A stretch of DNA of 64,000 bases from Pseudomonadota bacterium. GTDB lineage: Bacteria > Pseudomonadota > Gammaproteobacteria > Xanthomonadales > Xanthomonadaceae. The DNA lies in contig JAEWJB010000158.1 of NCBI GenBank assembly GCA_023386795.1, forward strand, positions 1-64,000. Reading direction: 5' to 3'. Of this stretch, positions 43,121 through 51,951 are shown in pieces (position 1 is the stretch's first letter; each line of letters opens with the position of its first letter). The position numbers were made by a program, and so were the translations under genes. Below the pieces are notes generated by a model. The model searched no databases, was not told the origin of the DNA, and worked only from the letters and a program-made list of their open reading frames with translations.

Positions 43121-45748
43121 TTAGTGCCGACGCAGCAGCATCTGCGTCATCAGCGCGCGCAGGGCGGGCGGACGCACGGGTTTGGCGAGAAAACCCCAGC
43201 CCTGCGCGACGGCGTCGGCGCGCAAACTTTCGTCGGGTTCGGCGCTGACCAGGATCACGCCCGGGCTGCCCCGCCAGCGCGCTCGCAGTTGCCGATAGAG
43301 GTCCGGGCCATGGAAAGGTTCCATGCGCACGTCGAGCAGCAGCAGTTGCGGCAATGTGTCGGGCGTGGCGGCCTCCAGCGCAGCCTGCGGCCCACCGGCA
43401 AAACCCACGGTGCAGCCCCAACGTTCGAGCAGCGTGCGCGTGGCTTCGCATACGCGGGGGTCATCGTCCACGCTCCAGACGCGACAGCCCCGCAGGCGGT
43501 CGTCGTCGAGGTCGATGGTTGGCGGTGCGATAGGCGCTACCGCCGCCGTATCGCCCAGCGGCACGCGGACCCAGAACACGCTGCCATGCCCCAGCCGGGA
43601 ACGCAGCCCGATGCGATGGCCCAGCACGCGCCCGATGCGCTCCACGATCGCCAGCCCCAGCCCCGCACCACGCTGGTCGCCGTCGTCCAGGCGGCGGAAT
43701 TCCTCGAAGATTTCCTGCTGGCGGCTCTCCGGGATACCCGGGCCCTGGTCGTGCACCTCGATGCGCACCGCATCGCCTTCTCGCCGGCAGCCGAGCAGGA
43801 TGCGGCCCTGTCGCGTGTAGCGAACGGCGTTGGAGAGAAAGTTCTGCAGGATGCGCCGCAGCAGCGCTTCGTCGCTGCGCACCACCACCGAGGTCGCTAC
43901 GCCACGCAGCGCCAGCCCGCGATCCCCGGCGAGGATGCCGAACTCGCGCAGCAGCGCGTCGAGCAGGCCCTGCACGGCGAAGTCGCGTGGGTTAGCCTGC
44001 AACTGGCCCGACTCCATGCGCGAGATGTCCAGCAGGCTCGCCAGGATGGCGTCCTGCGCGGCGAGCGCGCCCTCGATGTTGTCGGTCACCTGGCGGCTGG
44101 CCGGCTCGTGCAGGTGTCCGCGCAACGCGGAGACGAACATGCGCGCGGCGTTGAGCGGCTGCAGCAGGTCGTGCACCGCGGCGGCCACGAAGCGCGTCTT
44201 GTAGCGGTTGGCGTTCTCGGCCTCCTGGCGCGCCTCCTCCAGGTCGCGCGTGCGCTCGACGATGCGGTGTTCCAGTGCATCGGCCATCGAGCGCAGCTCG
44301 CGCGCGGCGTTCTTGTAACTGGTGATGTCGGCGTAGCTGGTGACAAAGCCCCCATCGGGCAGCGGGTTGCCGCGGATCTCCAGCACGGTGCCATCGTCCT
44401 TCTCGCTCTCGCGCAGGTGCGGCCGGCCGCTGCGCAGGTGCTCCAGGCGGCGGGCGATGGCTTCTTCCACCGGGCCGGGGCCGAGCAGGCCGCGGCGCGC
44501 GTTGAAGCGGAACAGCTGCTCGATGGGCGTGCCGATGCGCAGCAGTTCGGTGGGGAAGCGGAACAGGTCGACGTAACGCTGGTTCCAGGCCACCAGGTTG
44601 AGGTCGGCGTCGATGATGACCACGCCCTGCGGCAGGTGTTCCAGGCTGCGGCTCAGGCCGCTGTCGGCGCCCTGCGCGGCCTGCACGATGCCGTCCTGCG
44701 CGGTGCGCAGTTCGTGCGCGTGCTGTTGCAGCACCGCTTCGAGCTCGCGCCGGCTGCGCTGGCGCAGGGCGGCCAGGCGGCGGCGCTGCTCGACGAACAG
44801 CACCAGCAACGACAGCGCCAGCCAGCTGCCACCGGCGGCCAGGGCGGCACTGCGGCTGGCGGCCACCGCGCCGGTAATTTCATGCAGCAGATGCAGGCGC
44901 CAGCCGGTTTCCGGCACTTCCAGCGTCTGCCACAGCACCGGCGAGGCGATGGCCGGTTCATCCACGTGCGCCAGGCGGCTGCCTGGGGCGTTGGCGGGAC
45001 GGAAGCGCGCGCGCAGCGGCAGCAGCACCTGGCCGGCGTACTGGCGGGTGGCATCGAGTTCGGCGCGTTCGCGCACATCGAGCGGGTCGAGGACGCGGTA
45101 GCGCCACTCCGGCCGGCTGGCCAGGAACACCACGTCGTGCGCGTCGGAGGCGAGCACGATGTCCGGTGTCTGCAACCATTCGCGCTCCAGGGCGGCCAGC
45201 GCGATCTTGATGACGATGATGCCGCTCACCTGGCCGGCGTCATCGTGCAATGCCTGGGACAGGAAGTAGCCCGGCTCGCCGGTAGTCACGCCGATGCCGT
45301 AGAAGCGGCCGCTGCCCCGGGCCAGTGCCTGCTGCACATAGGGTCGGAAGCTGTAATCGACGCCGACATTGCTGCGCGGGTCGCGCCAGTTGCTTGCGGC
45401 CAGGGCGCGGCCGTGGCGGTCGATCAGCGTCAGCGTGGAGGACTGGGTGATGCGGTTGGCATCTTCGAGCTTGGCGTTGAGATGGGCGACGTCCGCCGCA
45501 TCCAGGGGGCGGTCTACCGCCGACCGCAGCTCCGGGTCCAGCGCCAGCACCTGCGGCAACGTGCGATAGCGGTCGATGCGTTGTTGCAACGCCTGCGCGT
45601 ACAGATCCAGCTGGCGACGCACGCTGGCGCTTTCTTCCTGCAATGCGCGGCGCTCGGCGAAGTGCGAGGCGGCCGCCATCGCCAGCAGCATGCCGCCGAT
45701 GATCAGCAGCAGGATCAGGAACAGGCGGGGACGACGCGCGAGCGGCAT
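43121..45748 (-). CDS. hybrid histidine kinase with DctB-like periplasmic sensor
   Basis: An 875-residue sensor kinase. Membrane helices at about 8-28 and 300-320 enclose a double-Cache domain containing SFRPYVQQALARGSGRFYG and GIGVTTGEPGYFL, the pattern of DctB C4-dicarboxylate sensors. A PAS domain (HLPQGVVIIDADLNLVAWN) is followed by the NahK-type phosphoacceptor motif VHDLLQPLNAARMF, an ATPase domain (NFLSNAVRY) and a C-terminal receiver (VWSVDDDPR, LLLLDVRMEP). It should respond to dicarboxylates and pass phosphate to the nearby LuxR regulator. TATATAG at about 45790 may be its -10. Confidence 0.92.
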   Translation of the reverse strand: MPLARRPRLFLILLLIIGGMLLAMAAASHFAERRALQEESASVRRQLDLYAQALQQRIDRYRTLPQVLALDPELRSAVDRPLDAADVAHLNAKLEDANRITQSSTLTLIDRHGRALAASNWRDPRSNVGVDYSFRPYVQQALARGSGRFYGIGVTTGEPGYFLSQALHDDAGQVSGIIVIKIALAALEREWLQTPDIVLASDAHDVVFLASRPEWRYRVLDPLDVRERAELDATRQYAGQVLLPLRARFRPANAPGSRLAHVDEPAIASPVLWQTLEVPETGWRLHLLHEITGAVAASRSAALAAGGSWLALSLLVLFVEQRRRLAALRQRSRRELEAVLQQHAHELRTAQDGIVQAAQGADSGLSRSLEHLPQGVVIIDADLNLVAWNQRYVDLFRFPTELLRIGTPIEQLFRFNARRGLLGPGPVEEAIARRLEHLRSGRPHLRESEKDDGTVLEIRGNPLPDGGFVTSYADITSYKNAARELRSMADALEHRIVERTRDLEEARQEAENANRYKTRFVAAAVHDLLQPLNAARMFVSALRGHLHEPASRQVTDNIEGALAAQDAILASLLDISRMESGQLQANPRDFAVQGLLDALLREFGILAGDRGLALRGVATSVVVRSDEALLRRILQNFLSNAVRYTRQGRILLGCRREGDAVRIEVHDQGPGIPESRQQEIFEEFRRLDDGDQRGAGLGLAIVERIGRVLGHRIGLRSRLGHGSVFWVRVPLGDTAAVAPIAPPTIDLDDDRLRGCRVWSVDDDPRVCEATRTLLERWGCTVGFAGGPQAALEAATPDTLPQLLLLDVRMEPFHGPDLYRQLRARWRGSPGVILVSAEPDESLRADAVAQGWGFLAKPVRPPALRALMTQMLLRRH

Positions 45749-45806
45749 GCGGCGGACAGGGCAGGGCGGGGGAAGCTGGCCGCCACTATATAGATATGCG
45801 CCGCTG

Positions 45807-45837
45807 CGCCCGGGCTGCGCGAAGCAGCCCGGGCGCG
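45807..45837. terminator. strong GC-rich hairpin after the OprO/P porin
   Basis: A perfect 13-base-pair stem (45807-45819 with 45825-45837, loop GCGAA) lies 25 bases beyond the porin stop on the minus strand and upstream of the kinase gene. No T-tract follows, so it separates the two genes by hairpin strength alone. Confidence 0.55.
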
Positions 45838-45862
45838 CGGCGCACCGGGGGAGCGGTGCGGC

Positions 45863-47044
45863 TTAGAACATCACCTGCGCGCGCAGTTCCCAGATGTCCG
45901 GCGTGGTGTGGATGCCACGCCGGCTGGCGTCGGCCTTCACGTAGTTGGCCTGGAACTTGAAGTGGCTGGTGAGGTACCAGTTCGCGCCGAAGGTCCAGTC
46001 ATGCTGGCGGCCACCGTCGATGCCGTTGTCCTGCAGGTCCAGGCGGCTGTAGCGTGCCAGCAGCTCGACCGCGCCGTAGTTGTGCGCCGGCTTGACGTTG
46101 GCCACCGCGCCGGCGGCATACGGCCGCGATTCGCCGGTGAGGATCCAGCTGCCGTAGAGGTACTGGCCATTGGCGCTGTAGTCCGACAGGCCATCGTCAC
46201 GGGTGATCTTGGCCTGCAGCGCCTCGCCCTGCAGCGAGAACGGACCATGGATCCAGATGCCCTCGAAGCCGGCGCGGCGAATCTGGTCCACCGGGGTGAG
46301 GGTGCCCGAATCGACCAGGCGGATATCGGTCAGGCCGGCTTCGGGGCGGGCGCGCAGGCGGCCGCTGGGGTCGAAGTGCTCGTCGCGGCCGTTGTGGTAG
46401 CCGCGCGGGTTCTCCACCGAGGCCGACAGGCCCAGGTGCAATACGTCGCCGGCCGACTTGATCGGCGTCCACACGCCGCGCACGGCCTGCATGGTGCCCG
46501 GGTTGTCACCCTGCAGGTCCTTGCCGCCATAGGCACCGGCCTGCAGGTAGTACTTCGGCTGTTCGTAGGTCCATTCCACGCCGGTGCGGCGGCCGGCATA
46601 GAACGCCTGCACGGGCAGGGCGACTTCCATGAAGCTGGTGGCACGCGAGCTGGTGTTGCCGTCCAGGCCCACCGGGGTCTTCATGTAGCCCAGGCGGATG
46701 CGGCCGAAATCGCTGCCGAACAGCGCCTTGGTCTCCACGCGGAAGAACACGTCCAGCCACGTGTGGGCCTCGAAGTCGAAGTACACCATGGCGTCGTACA
46801 CGCCCTTCTTCTTCAGCGTGGCACCGAACTCGCGGCGGCGCATGCCGTTGTCGTCCTCCAGGCGGTCGTCGCCGGAAAAATCGTTGGTGTCGTAGGCGAA
46901 GTTCAGCGTGCCGGCCAGCTCGGTGCCGTCGTCGAAGGTGTACTTGGTCGGCCAGTTGTCGAAGTCGGCGGCGGCGGCCGCGGCGGGCAGCGCGGCCAGG
47001 GACAAGGTCGTGGCGAGCGCGGCGAAGAGGGCGGTTGGCTTCAT
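45863..47044 (-). CDS. OprO/P-type porin
   Basis: A 393-residue outer-membrane porin with signal peptide (ending AAAAAADFDN) and a terminal phenylalanine (ELRAQVMF). The motif FDDGTELAGTLNFAYDTNDF and the VFFRVETKALFGSDFGRIRLGYMKTPVGLD stretch (in part) place it in the phosphate-selective porin O/P family. It is divergent from dctA across a shared 230-base region and probably admits C4-dicarboxylates or related anions. It is distinct in sequence from the porin at 40374. Confidence 0.88.
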   Translation of the reverse strand: MKPTALFAALATTLSLAALPAAAAAADFDNWPTKYTFDDGTELAGTLNFAYDTNDFSGDDRLEDDNGMRRREFGATLKKKGVYDAMVYFDFEAHTWLDVFFRVETKALFGSDFGRIRLGYMKTPVGLDGNTSSRATSFMEVALPVQAFYAGRRTGVEWTYEQPKYYLQAGAYGGKDLQGDNPGTMQAVRGVWTPIKSAGDVLHLGLSASVENPRGYHNGRDEHFDPSGRLRARPEAGLTDIRLVDSGTLTPVDQIRRAGFEGIWIHGPFSLQGEALQAKITRDDGLSDYSANGQYLYGSWILTGESRPYAAGAVANVKPAHNYGAVELLARYSRLDLQDNGIDGGRQHDWTFGANWYLTSHFKFQANYVKADASRRGIHTTPDIWELRAQVMF

Positions 47045-47274
47045 GGCGGGGAATCTTTCGTGATGGAGGACAACCGGCGGCGTGGGGTGGCCGCAGGGAC
47101 GCACGGGCGTGCATCCCGATAACGGCCGGTGTGCCGGAAGGTTGATTCTAGAAGGGTGTCGCGTGACGGAACGGCGATCTAGTACCAATAGGTTATCCGC
47201 CACCGGCACGTGCCTGCGCTAAAAAGTGCGCCGCAGGAGCGCCAACCGGCGCGCCGATCCGCTGGAGTTCCGCC
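47045..47274. promoter_or_regulatory. divergent porin / dctA regulatory region
   Basis: The region contains a small dyad ACC-AATA-GGT near 47185 and a good GGAG before dctA. These are plausible control points for the local response regulator or GntR protein, but no consensus is recognisable by eye. Confidence 0.35.
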
Positions 47275-48636
47275 ATGCACATCGCCACGACCCCTGGTTC
47301 GTCGTCTCCTCCCCCGAAGTTGCCGCTGTACCGGCAGCTTTACTTCCAGGTCGTCGTGGCGATCGTGCTCGGCGCGATCCTCGGCCATTTCGAGCCGGCG
47401 CTGGGCGAATCGCTCAAGCCGCTGGGGGACGCCTTCATCAAGCTGGTGAAGATGATCATCACGCCGGTCATCTTCCTGACCATCGTCACCGGCATCGCCG
47501 GCATGACCCAGCTGCGCACGGTCGGGCGCGTGTTCGCCAAGGCGATGGTGTACTTCCTGTTCTTCTCCACGCTGGCGCTGGTGGTGGGCATGGTCGTGGC
47601 CCACGTCGTGCAGCCGGGCGCGGGCATGAACGTGAACGTGGCCGACCTCGACCAGACGGCGGTGCACAGCTACGTCGAGAAGTCGCACGACCTCACCCTC
47701 GTCGGCTTCCTGATGGACATCATCCCGAACACGCTGGTGAGCGCGTTCGTGGACGGCAACATCCTGCAGACGCTGTTCGTGGCGGTGCTGTTCGGCATCG
47801 CCCTGGCGATGGTGGGCGAGCGCGGCAAGCCGATCCAGACCTTCCTGGAGGCGCTCACCGCGCCGGTGTTCCGCCTGGTGCACATCCTGATGCGCGCCGC
47901 GCCGATCGGCGCGTTCGGCGCGATCGCCTTCACCATCGGCAAGTACGGCGTGGCCTCGCTGATCAACCTGGCCTGGCTGGTGGGTTCGTTCTACATCAGC
48001 TCGCTGCTGTTCGTGCTGCTGATCCTGGGCCTGGTGACCCGCCTGTGCGGATTCTCGGTCATCAAGCTGATCCGCTACCTCAAGGCCGAGCTGCTGCTGG
48101 TGCTGGGCACCTCGTCCTCCGAGTCGGCGCTGCCCTCGCTGATGGAGAAGATGGAAAAGGCCGGCTGCAGCAAGTCGGTGGTGGGCCTGGTCGTGCCGAC
48201 CGGCTATTCGTTCAACCTGGATGGCACCAACATCTACATGACGCTGGCGGCGCTGTTCATCGCGCAGGCCACCAATACCGAGCTCACGCTTGGCCACCAG
48301 ATCACGCTGCTGCTGGTGGCGATGCTCAGCTCCAAGGGCGCGGCGGGCGTGACCGGCGCCGGCTTCATCACGCTGGCCGCGACGCTGTCGGTGGTGCCGG
48401 AAGTGCCGGTGGCCGGCATGGCGCTGATCCTCGGCGTGGACCGCTTCATGAGCGAATGCCGCTCGCTGACCAATTTCGTCGGCAACGCGGTGGCCACGGT
48501 GGTGGTGTCGCGCTGGGAGAATGCGCTGGACCGCGAGCAGCTGGCGCGCGTGCTCGACCAGGGGGCCGATCCCTATGCCGCGCCGCCCGCGCTGGCCGCC
48601 GCCTTCGTCCCGGTGGACGACAAGAGCCCGGATTGA
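47275..48636 (+). CDS. dctA: C4-dicarboxylate transporter DctA
   Basis: A 453-residue sodium/proton-dicarboxylate symporter of the DAACS family, importing succinate, fumarate and malate. The serine-rich re-entrant loop (GTSSSESALPSLMEKM) and the substrate-binding GYSFNLDGTNIYM and GFITLAATLSVVP motifs are intact. Eight membrane helices are expected. GGAG precedes the ATG. The next gene is NADP-malic enzyme, which would convert the imported malate to pyruvate. Confidence 0.95.
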   Translation: MHIATTPGSSSPPPKLPLYRQLYFQVVVAIVLGAILGHFEPALGESLKPLGDAFIKLVKMIITPVIFLTIVTGIAGMTQLRTVGRVFAKAMVYFLFFSTLALVVGMVVAHVVQPGAGMNVNVADLDQTAVHSYVEKSHDLTLVGFLMDIIPNTLVSAFVDGNILQTLFVAVLFGIALAMVGERGKPIQTFLEALTAPVFRLVHILMRAAPIGAFGAIAFTIGKYGVASLINLAWLVGSFYISSLLFVLLILGLVTRLCGFSVIKLIRYLKAELLLVLGTSSSESALPSLMEKMEKAGCSKSVVGLVVPTGYSFNLDGTNIYMTLAALFIAQATNTELTLGHQITLLLVAMLSSKGAAGVTGAGFITLAATLSVVPEVPVAGMALILGVDRFMSECRSLTNFVGNAVATVVVSRWENALDREQLARVLDQGADPYAAPPALAAAFVPVDDKSPD

Positions 48637-48748
48637 CCTGATTTCAAGCCGGCCGCGTCCCTCCAGGGGCGCGGTCGCGCCGCATTGCAGCATGCCCGCA
48701 ACGACCTGCCGACAGCTGCGCGACAGCCAGCCTGTCACCCCGTGGGGG

Positions 48749-48754
48749 TAGAAT
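48749..48754 (+). promoter_or_regulatory. likely -10 element of maeB
   Basis: TAGAAT is preceded by GGGGG and lies about 48 bases before the maeB start. The same hexamer precedes rsgA, the zinc-finger gene, the glutaredoxin gene and the LpxL-type gene. Confidence 0.45.
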
Positions 48755-48802
48755 CGTTCCCCTCGCGCCGCGCCCGCGCTTTTCGATCACGCAGAAATCT
48801 CG

Positions 48803-51091
48803 ATGTCCAACGACGAGTTCAAGAAGGCCGCCCTCGACTACCACCGCATGGCCCCGGCGGGCAAGATCAAGGTCATCGCCACCAAGCCCATGCTGACCCA
48901 GCGCGACCTGTCGCTGGCGTATTCGCCGGGCGTCGCCTTCGCGTGCCAGGCCATCGTCGAGGACCCCCGGCAGGCCAGCGAGCTCACCGCGCGCGGCAAC
49001 CTGGTGGCGGTCATCTCCAACGGTACCGCGGTGCTGGGCCTGGGCAACATCGGTCCGCTCGCCGGCAAGCCGGTGATGGAAGGCAAGGGCGTGCTGTTCC
49101 AGAAGTTCGCCGGCATCGACGTGTTCGATATCGAGGTCAACGAGCAGGACCCGGACAAGCTGGTCGACATCATCGCCTCGCTGGAGCCCACCTTCGGCGG
49201 CATCAACCTGGAAGACATCAAGGCCCCGGAGTGCTTCATCGTCGAGCGCAAGCTGCGCGAGCGCATGAACATCCCGGTATTCCATGACGACCAGCACGGC
49301 ACGGCGATCATCGTCGGCGCGGCGGTGATCAACGCCATGGAGATCACCGGCAAGAAGATCGGCGAGGTCAAGCTCGCCACCACCGGCATGGGCGCGGCGG
49401 GCATCTCCTGCGTGAACATGCTGGTCTCGCTGGGCCTGAAGCCGGAGAACATCCTGGCCTACGACCGCGACGGCGTGCTGCACACCGGCCGCACCGACCT
49501 GGACCCAGAAAAGGCGCGGTACGCGCGCGATACCGACAAGCGCACGCTGGCCGAGATCGTCGACGGCGCGGACATCTTCCTGGGCCTGTCGGCCGCCGGC
49601 ATCCTGACCCCGGAAATGGTCGCCACGATGGCGCCGAACCCGGTGATCTTCGCGCTGGCCAACCCGAACCCGGAGATCATGCCCGAGGCCGCGCGCGCGG
49701 TGCGCCCGGACGCGATCATCGGCACGGGACGTTCGGACTTCCCGAACCAGATCAACAACGTGCTGTGCTTCCCGTACCTGTTCCGCGGTGCGCTGGACGT
49801 CGGCTCGACCTCGATCAACGAGGACATGAAGATTGCCTGCGTGCGCGCCATCGCCTCGCTGGCCCGCCGGGAGGCCTCGGACCTGGGTGCCGCGTACGGC
49901 GGCGAAACCCCCAGCTTCGGCCCCGACTACCTGATTCCGCGCCCGCTCGACCCGCGCCTGCTGGTGGAGCTGTCCTCGGCGGTGGCGCAGGCGGCGATGG
50001 ATTCGGGCGTGGCGACGCGGCCGATCGCCGACATGGCGGCTTATCGCGACCAGCTGAGCCAGTTCGTCTACCGCACCAGCCTGATGATGAAGCCGGTGTA
50101 CGACGCCGCGCGTGCCGAAAAGCAGCGCGTGGTGTATGCCGAAGGCGAGGAAGAGGTGGTGCTGCGTGCGGTGCAGAACGTCATCGACGAGGGCCTGGCC
50201 TTCCCGATCCTGATCGGCCGCCCGGACGTCATCGAGACCCGCATCGCCCGCATGGGCCTGCGCATGAAGGCCGGCGAGGATTTCGAGATCACCAACGTTC
50301 TCGACGATCCGCGCTTCAACGATTATTGGCAGTACTACCACCGCCTCACCGAACGCCGCGGCGTGACGGTGAGCGCCGCCAAGGAATTGATGCGTTCGCG
50401 CCCGACGCTGATCGCCGCGGTGATGGTCGCGCGCGGGGAGGCCGACGCGATGCTCACCGGCGTGGTCGGCCGCTTCCACAAGAAGCTGGGCTACGTGCGC
50501 AGCGTGATTCCGCTGGAGCCGCGCGTGAGCTCGACCTCGGCGATGACCGGCGTGATCAACCAGCAGGGCGCATTCTTCTTCGTGGACACCCACGTGCAGG
50601 AAGACCCGAGCGCCGAGCAGATCGCCGAGGCCACGCTGCAGGCGGCCTACCGCCTGAAGCTGTTCGGCATCGAGCCGGCGATCGCGCTGCTGTCGCATTC
50701 CAATTTCGGCAGCCATACCTCGCGCGACGCGCTGAAGATGCGCGAAGTGCGCGAGCTGCTGCTCAAGCGCAACCCGAAGCTCAACATCGACGGCGAAATG
50801 CAGGGCGATACCGCCTGGGACGAGGCATTGCGCCAGAAGATCATGCCCAACAGCACGCTCAAGGGGCGGGCCAACCTCTTCGTGCTGCCGAATCTGGAAG
50901 CGGCGAACATCGCCTACAACCTGGTGCGCGTGTTCACCGACGGCGTGGCGATCGGGCCGATCCTGATGGGTATCTCCAAGCCGGTGCATATCCTCACCAC
51001 CAGCGCGACGTCGCGCCGGGTGATGAACATGACCGCGATCGCCGCGGTGGATGCGCAGATCCGAAAGCAGCTGGATGCCGAGCGCGGTTGA
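48803..51091 (+). CDS. maeB: NADP-dependent malic enzyme
   Basis: A 762-residue enzyme oxidatively decarboxylating malate to pyruvate with NADP. The N-terminal malic domain has the Tyr/Lys region (AYSPGVAFAC) and metal-binding FHDDQHGTAI; the NAD(P) domain has TGMGAAGISC. The C-terminal 330 residues are a phosphotransacetylase-like regulatory domain (TEHRRG-like block TERRGVTVSAAKELMRSRPT), typically responding to acetyl-CoA rather than catalytic. The length matches MaeB. It is downstream of dctA with its own promoter and is followed by a UUCG-loop terminator. Confidence 0.95.
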   Translation: MSNDEFKKAALDYHRMAPAGKIKVIATKPMLTQRDLSLAYSPGVAFACQAIVEDPRQASELTARGNLVAVISNGTAVLGLGNIGPLAGKPVMEGKGVLFQKFAGIDVFDIEVNEQDPDKLVDIIASLEPTFGGINLEDIKAPECFIVERKLRERMNIPVFHDDQHGTAIIVGAAVINAMEITGKKIGEVKLATTGMGAAGISCVNMLVSLGLKPENILAYDRDGVLHTGRTDLDPEKARYARDTDKRTLAEIVDGADIFLGLSAAGILTPEMVATMAPNPVIFALANPNPEIMPEAARAVRPDAIIGTGRSDFPNQINNVLCFPYLFRGALDVGSTSINEDMKIACVRAIASLARREASDLGAAYGGETPSFGPDYLIPRPLDPRLLVELSSAVAQAAMDSGVATRPIADMAAYRDQLSQFVYRTSLMMKPVYDAARAEKQRVVYAEGEEEVVLRAVQNVIDEGLAFPILIGRPDVIETRIARMGLRMKAGEDFEITNVLDDPRFNDYWQYYHRLTERRGVTVSAAKELMRSRPTLIAAVMVARGEADAMLTGVVGRFHKKLGYVRSVIPLEPRVSSTSAMTGVINQQGAFFFVDTHVQEDPSAEQIAEATLQAAYRLKLFGIEPAIALLSHSNFGSHTSRDALKMREVRELLLKRNPKLNIDGEMQGDTAWDEALRQKIMPNSTLKGRANLFVLPNLEAANIAYNLVRVFTDGVAIGPILMGISKPVHILTTSATSRRVMNMTAIAAVDAQIRKQLDAERG

Positions 51092-51115
51092 TGGCGTGCG
51101 GCGCAGTGCTGGCGC

Positions 51116-51137
51116 AGGCCGCCTTCGGGCGGCCTTT
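51116..51137 (+). terminator. intrinsic terminator of maeB
   Basis: AGGCCGCC-TTCG-GGCGGCCT, a perfect stem with the very stable UUCG tetraloop, is followed by TTTGTCGTT. It lies between convergent maeB and the XRE regulator gene. Confidence 0.8.
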
Positions 51138-51199
51138 GTCGTTCTGAAGTGTTCGGTTCTACCGCAATGCGGTCTGATCCGACTTCCTGCAGGAGAGCA

Positions 51200-51562
51200 T
51201 TAGCGTCGGTTGCGTTGCGCCTCGGCCATGTCCACCAGCGCGCGCCGCACCGGCACGCGGCAGCCACGGAACGCGCGCAGCATGCGCAGCTCCTGGGGAT
51301 CATCAATCAGCTCGCCACGCACCGCCGGCAAGCCCTCCGTCGCATCGCTGGCCACGCCGCGGCCCGTGGCCAGCCACTCATACGACACGCCGGTGAGCGT
51401 CGCGATCGACAATAGACGTGCGCTCGCCGGCCAGATGCCGCTCGCACCCTCCCAATTCGCCACGGCGCTGCGGCTGACGCGCAGCATGGAAGCAAGCTCC
51501 GCTTGCGTGATGCCGGCGATTCTTCGTGCCCCCCTGATCCGGTTTCCAAGATCATGTTCCAT
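51200..51562 (-). CDS. XRE-family transcriptional regulator
   Basis: A 120-residue regulator. The N-terminal two-thirds form a helix-turn-helix of the phage repressor type (RRIAGITQAELASMLRVSR, then SAVANWEGASG), followed by a short tail (ELRMLRAFRGCRVPVRRALVDMAEAQ). The start at 51562 has AGGAG close by, inside an inverted repeat. It is divergent from the small-peptide operon and is the natural candidate to control it; a dyad at 51597-51617 could be the operator. Confidence 0.85.
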   Translation of the reverse strand: MEHDLGNRIRGARRIAGITQAELASMLRVSRSAVANWEGASGIWPASARLLSIATLTGVSYEWLATGRGVASDATEGLPAVRGELIDDPQELRMLRAFRGCRVPVRRALVDMAEAQRNRR

Positions 51563-51565
51563 GCA

Positions 51566-51583
51566 CTTCTCCTGGAGGAGAAG
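51566..51583 (-). promoter_or_regulatory. inverted repeat covering the XRE gene ribosome-binding site
   Basis: CTTCTCC-4-GGAGAAG: on the mRNA the 3' arm holds GGAG and ends three bases before the ATG. It could fold to limit translation or serve as an autoregulatory binding site. Confidence 0.45.
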
Positions 51584-51596
51584 ATAACGCTTGAAA

Positions 51597-51617
51597 TGAC
51601 AGTCAGGTGGGCTGTCA
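51597..51617. promoter_or_regulatory. candidate operator of the peptide operon
   Basis: TGACAG-9-CTGTCA, a perfect dyad in the divergent region between the XRE gene and the first peptide gene. Further GTCAG/CTGAC-type words lie to its right. It suits a dimeric regulator; assignment to the XRE protein is inference. Confidence 0.45.
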
Positions 51618-51813
51618 GCAATTCTGACGCATCTTGTTGACTTGTGATGGCACTGCGGTGCGCGCGCCTTGCACGGCAAGCAGCTGCGTTGTCAGTGTCA
51701 GCGTATTTGACCTGTGCATGCGGTTGTCGTTCGCGCCGTTGATGTCGGACGCTGGTGGTGCGCTGTTGGATCCACGATTCGACTGCGCACTCTTCCCCGA
51801 CCAGGAGCAGCGA

Positions 51814-51951
51814 ATGCGTGAGTTGACGAATGAAGAAGTCGAGCAGGTCGGAGGTGGGCTCTGGCCATGGGTGGTGGTCGGTGCATTGCTGCTCGGTGGC
51901 TGTGCGCACACCAAGCCACTGCCTCGCGGCGACAAGCCGGAAGCCGAGTGA
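51814..51951 (+). CDS. small double-glycine-leader peptide
   Basis: A 45-residue peptide. The leader MRELTNEEVEQVGGG matches class II bacteriocin/microcin leaders (Leu4, Glu8, Val12, then Gly-Gly), cleaved by C39-type exporters. The remaining LWPWVVVGALLLGGC segment is hydrophobic and contains LGGC, which looks like a lipobox; a short charged tail follows. AGGAG six bases upstream supports the ATG at 51814. The acidic leader argues against an ordinary Sec lipoprotein. The stop overlaps the GTG of the membrane protein gene. It could be a bacteriocin, a signal peptide or an accessory peptide. Confidence 0.72.
   Translation: MRELTNEEVEQVGGGLWPWVVVGALLLGGCAHTKPLPRGDKPEAE

Noticed and set aside
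43124..45793. 889-codon plus-strand frame opposite the histidine kinase
   Set aside because: The minus-strand kinase has all family motifs; this frame has none.
48644..50989. 781-codon minus-strand frame opposite malic enzyme
   Set aside because: A shadow of maeB without recognisable domains.
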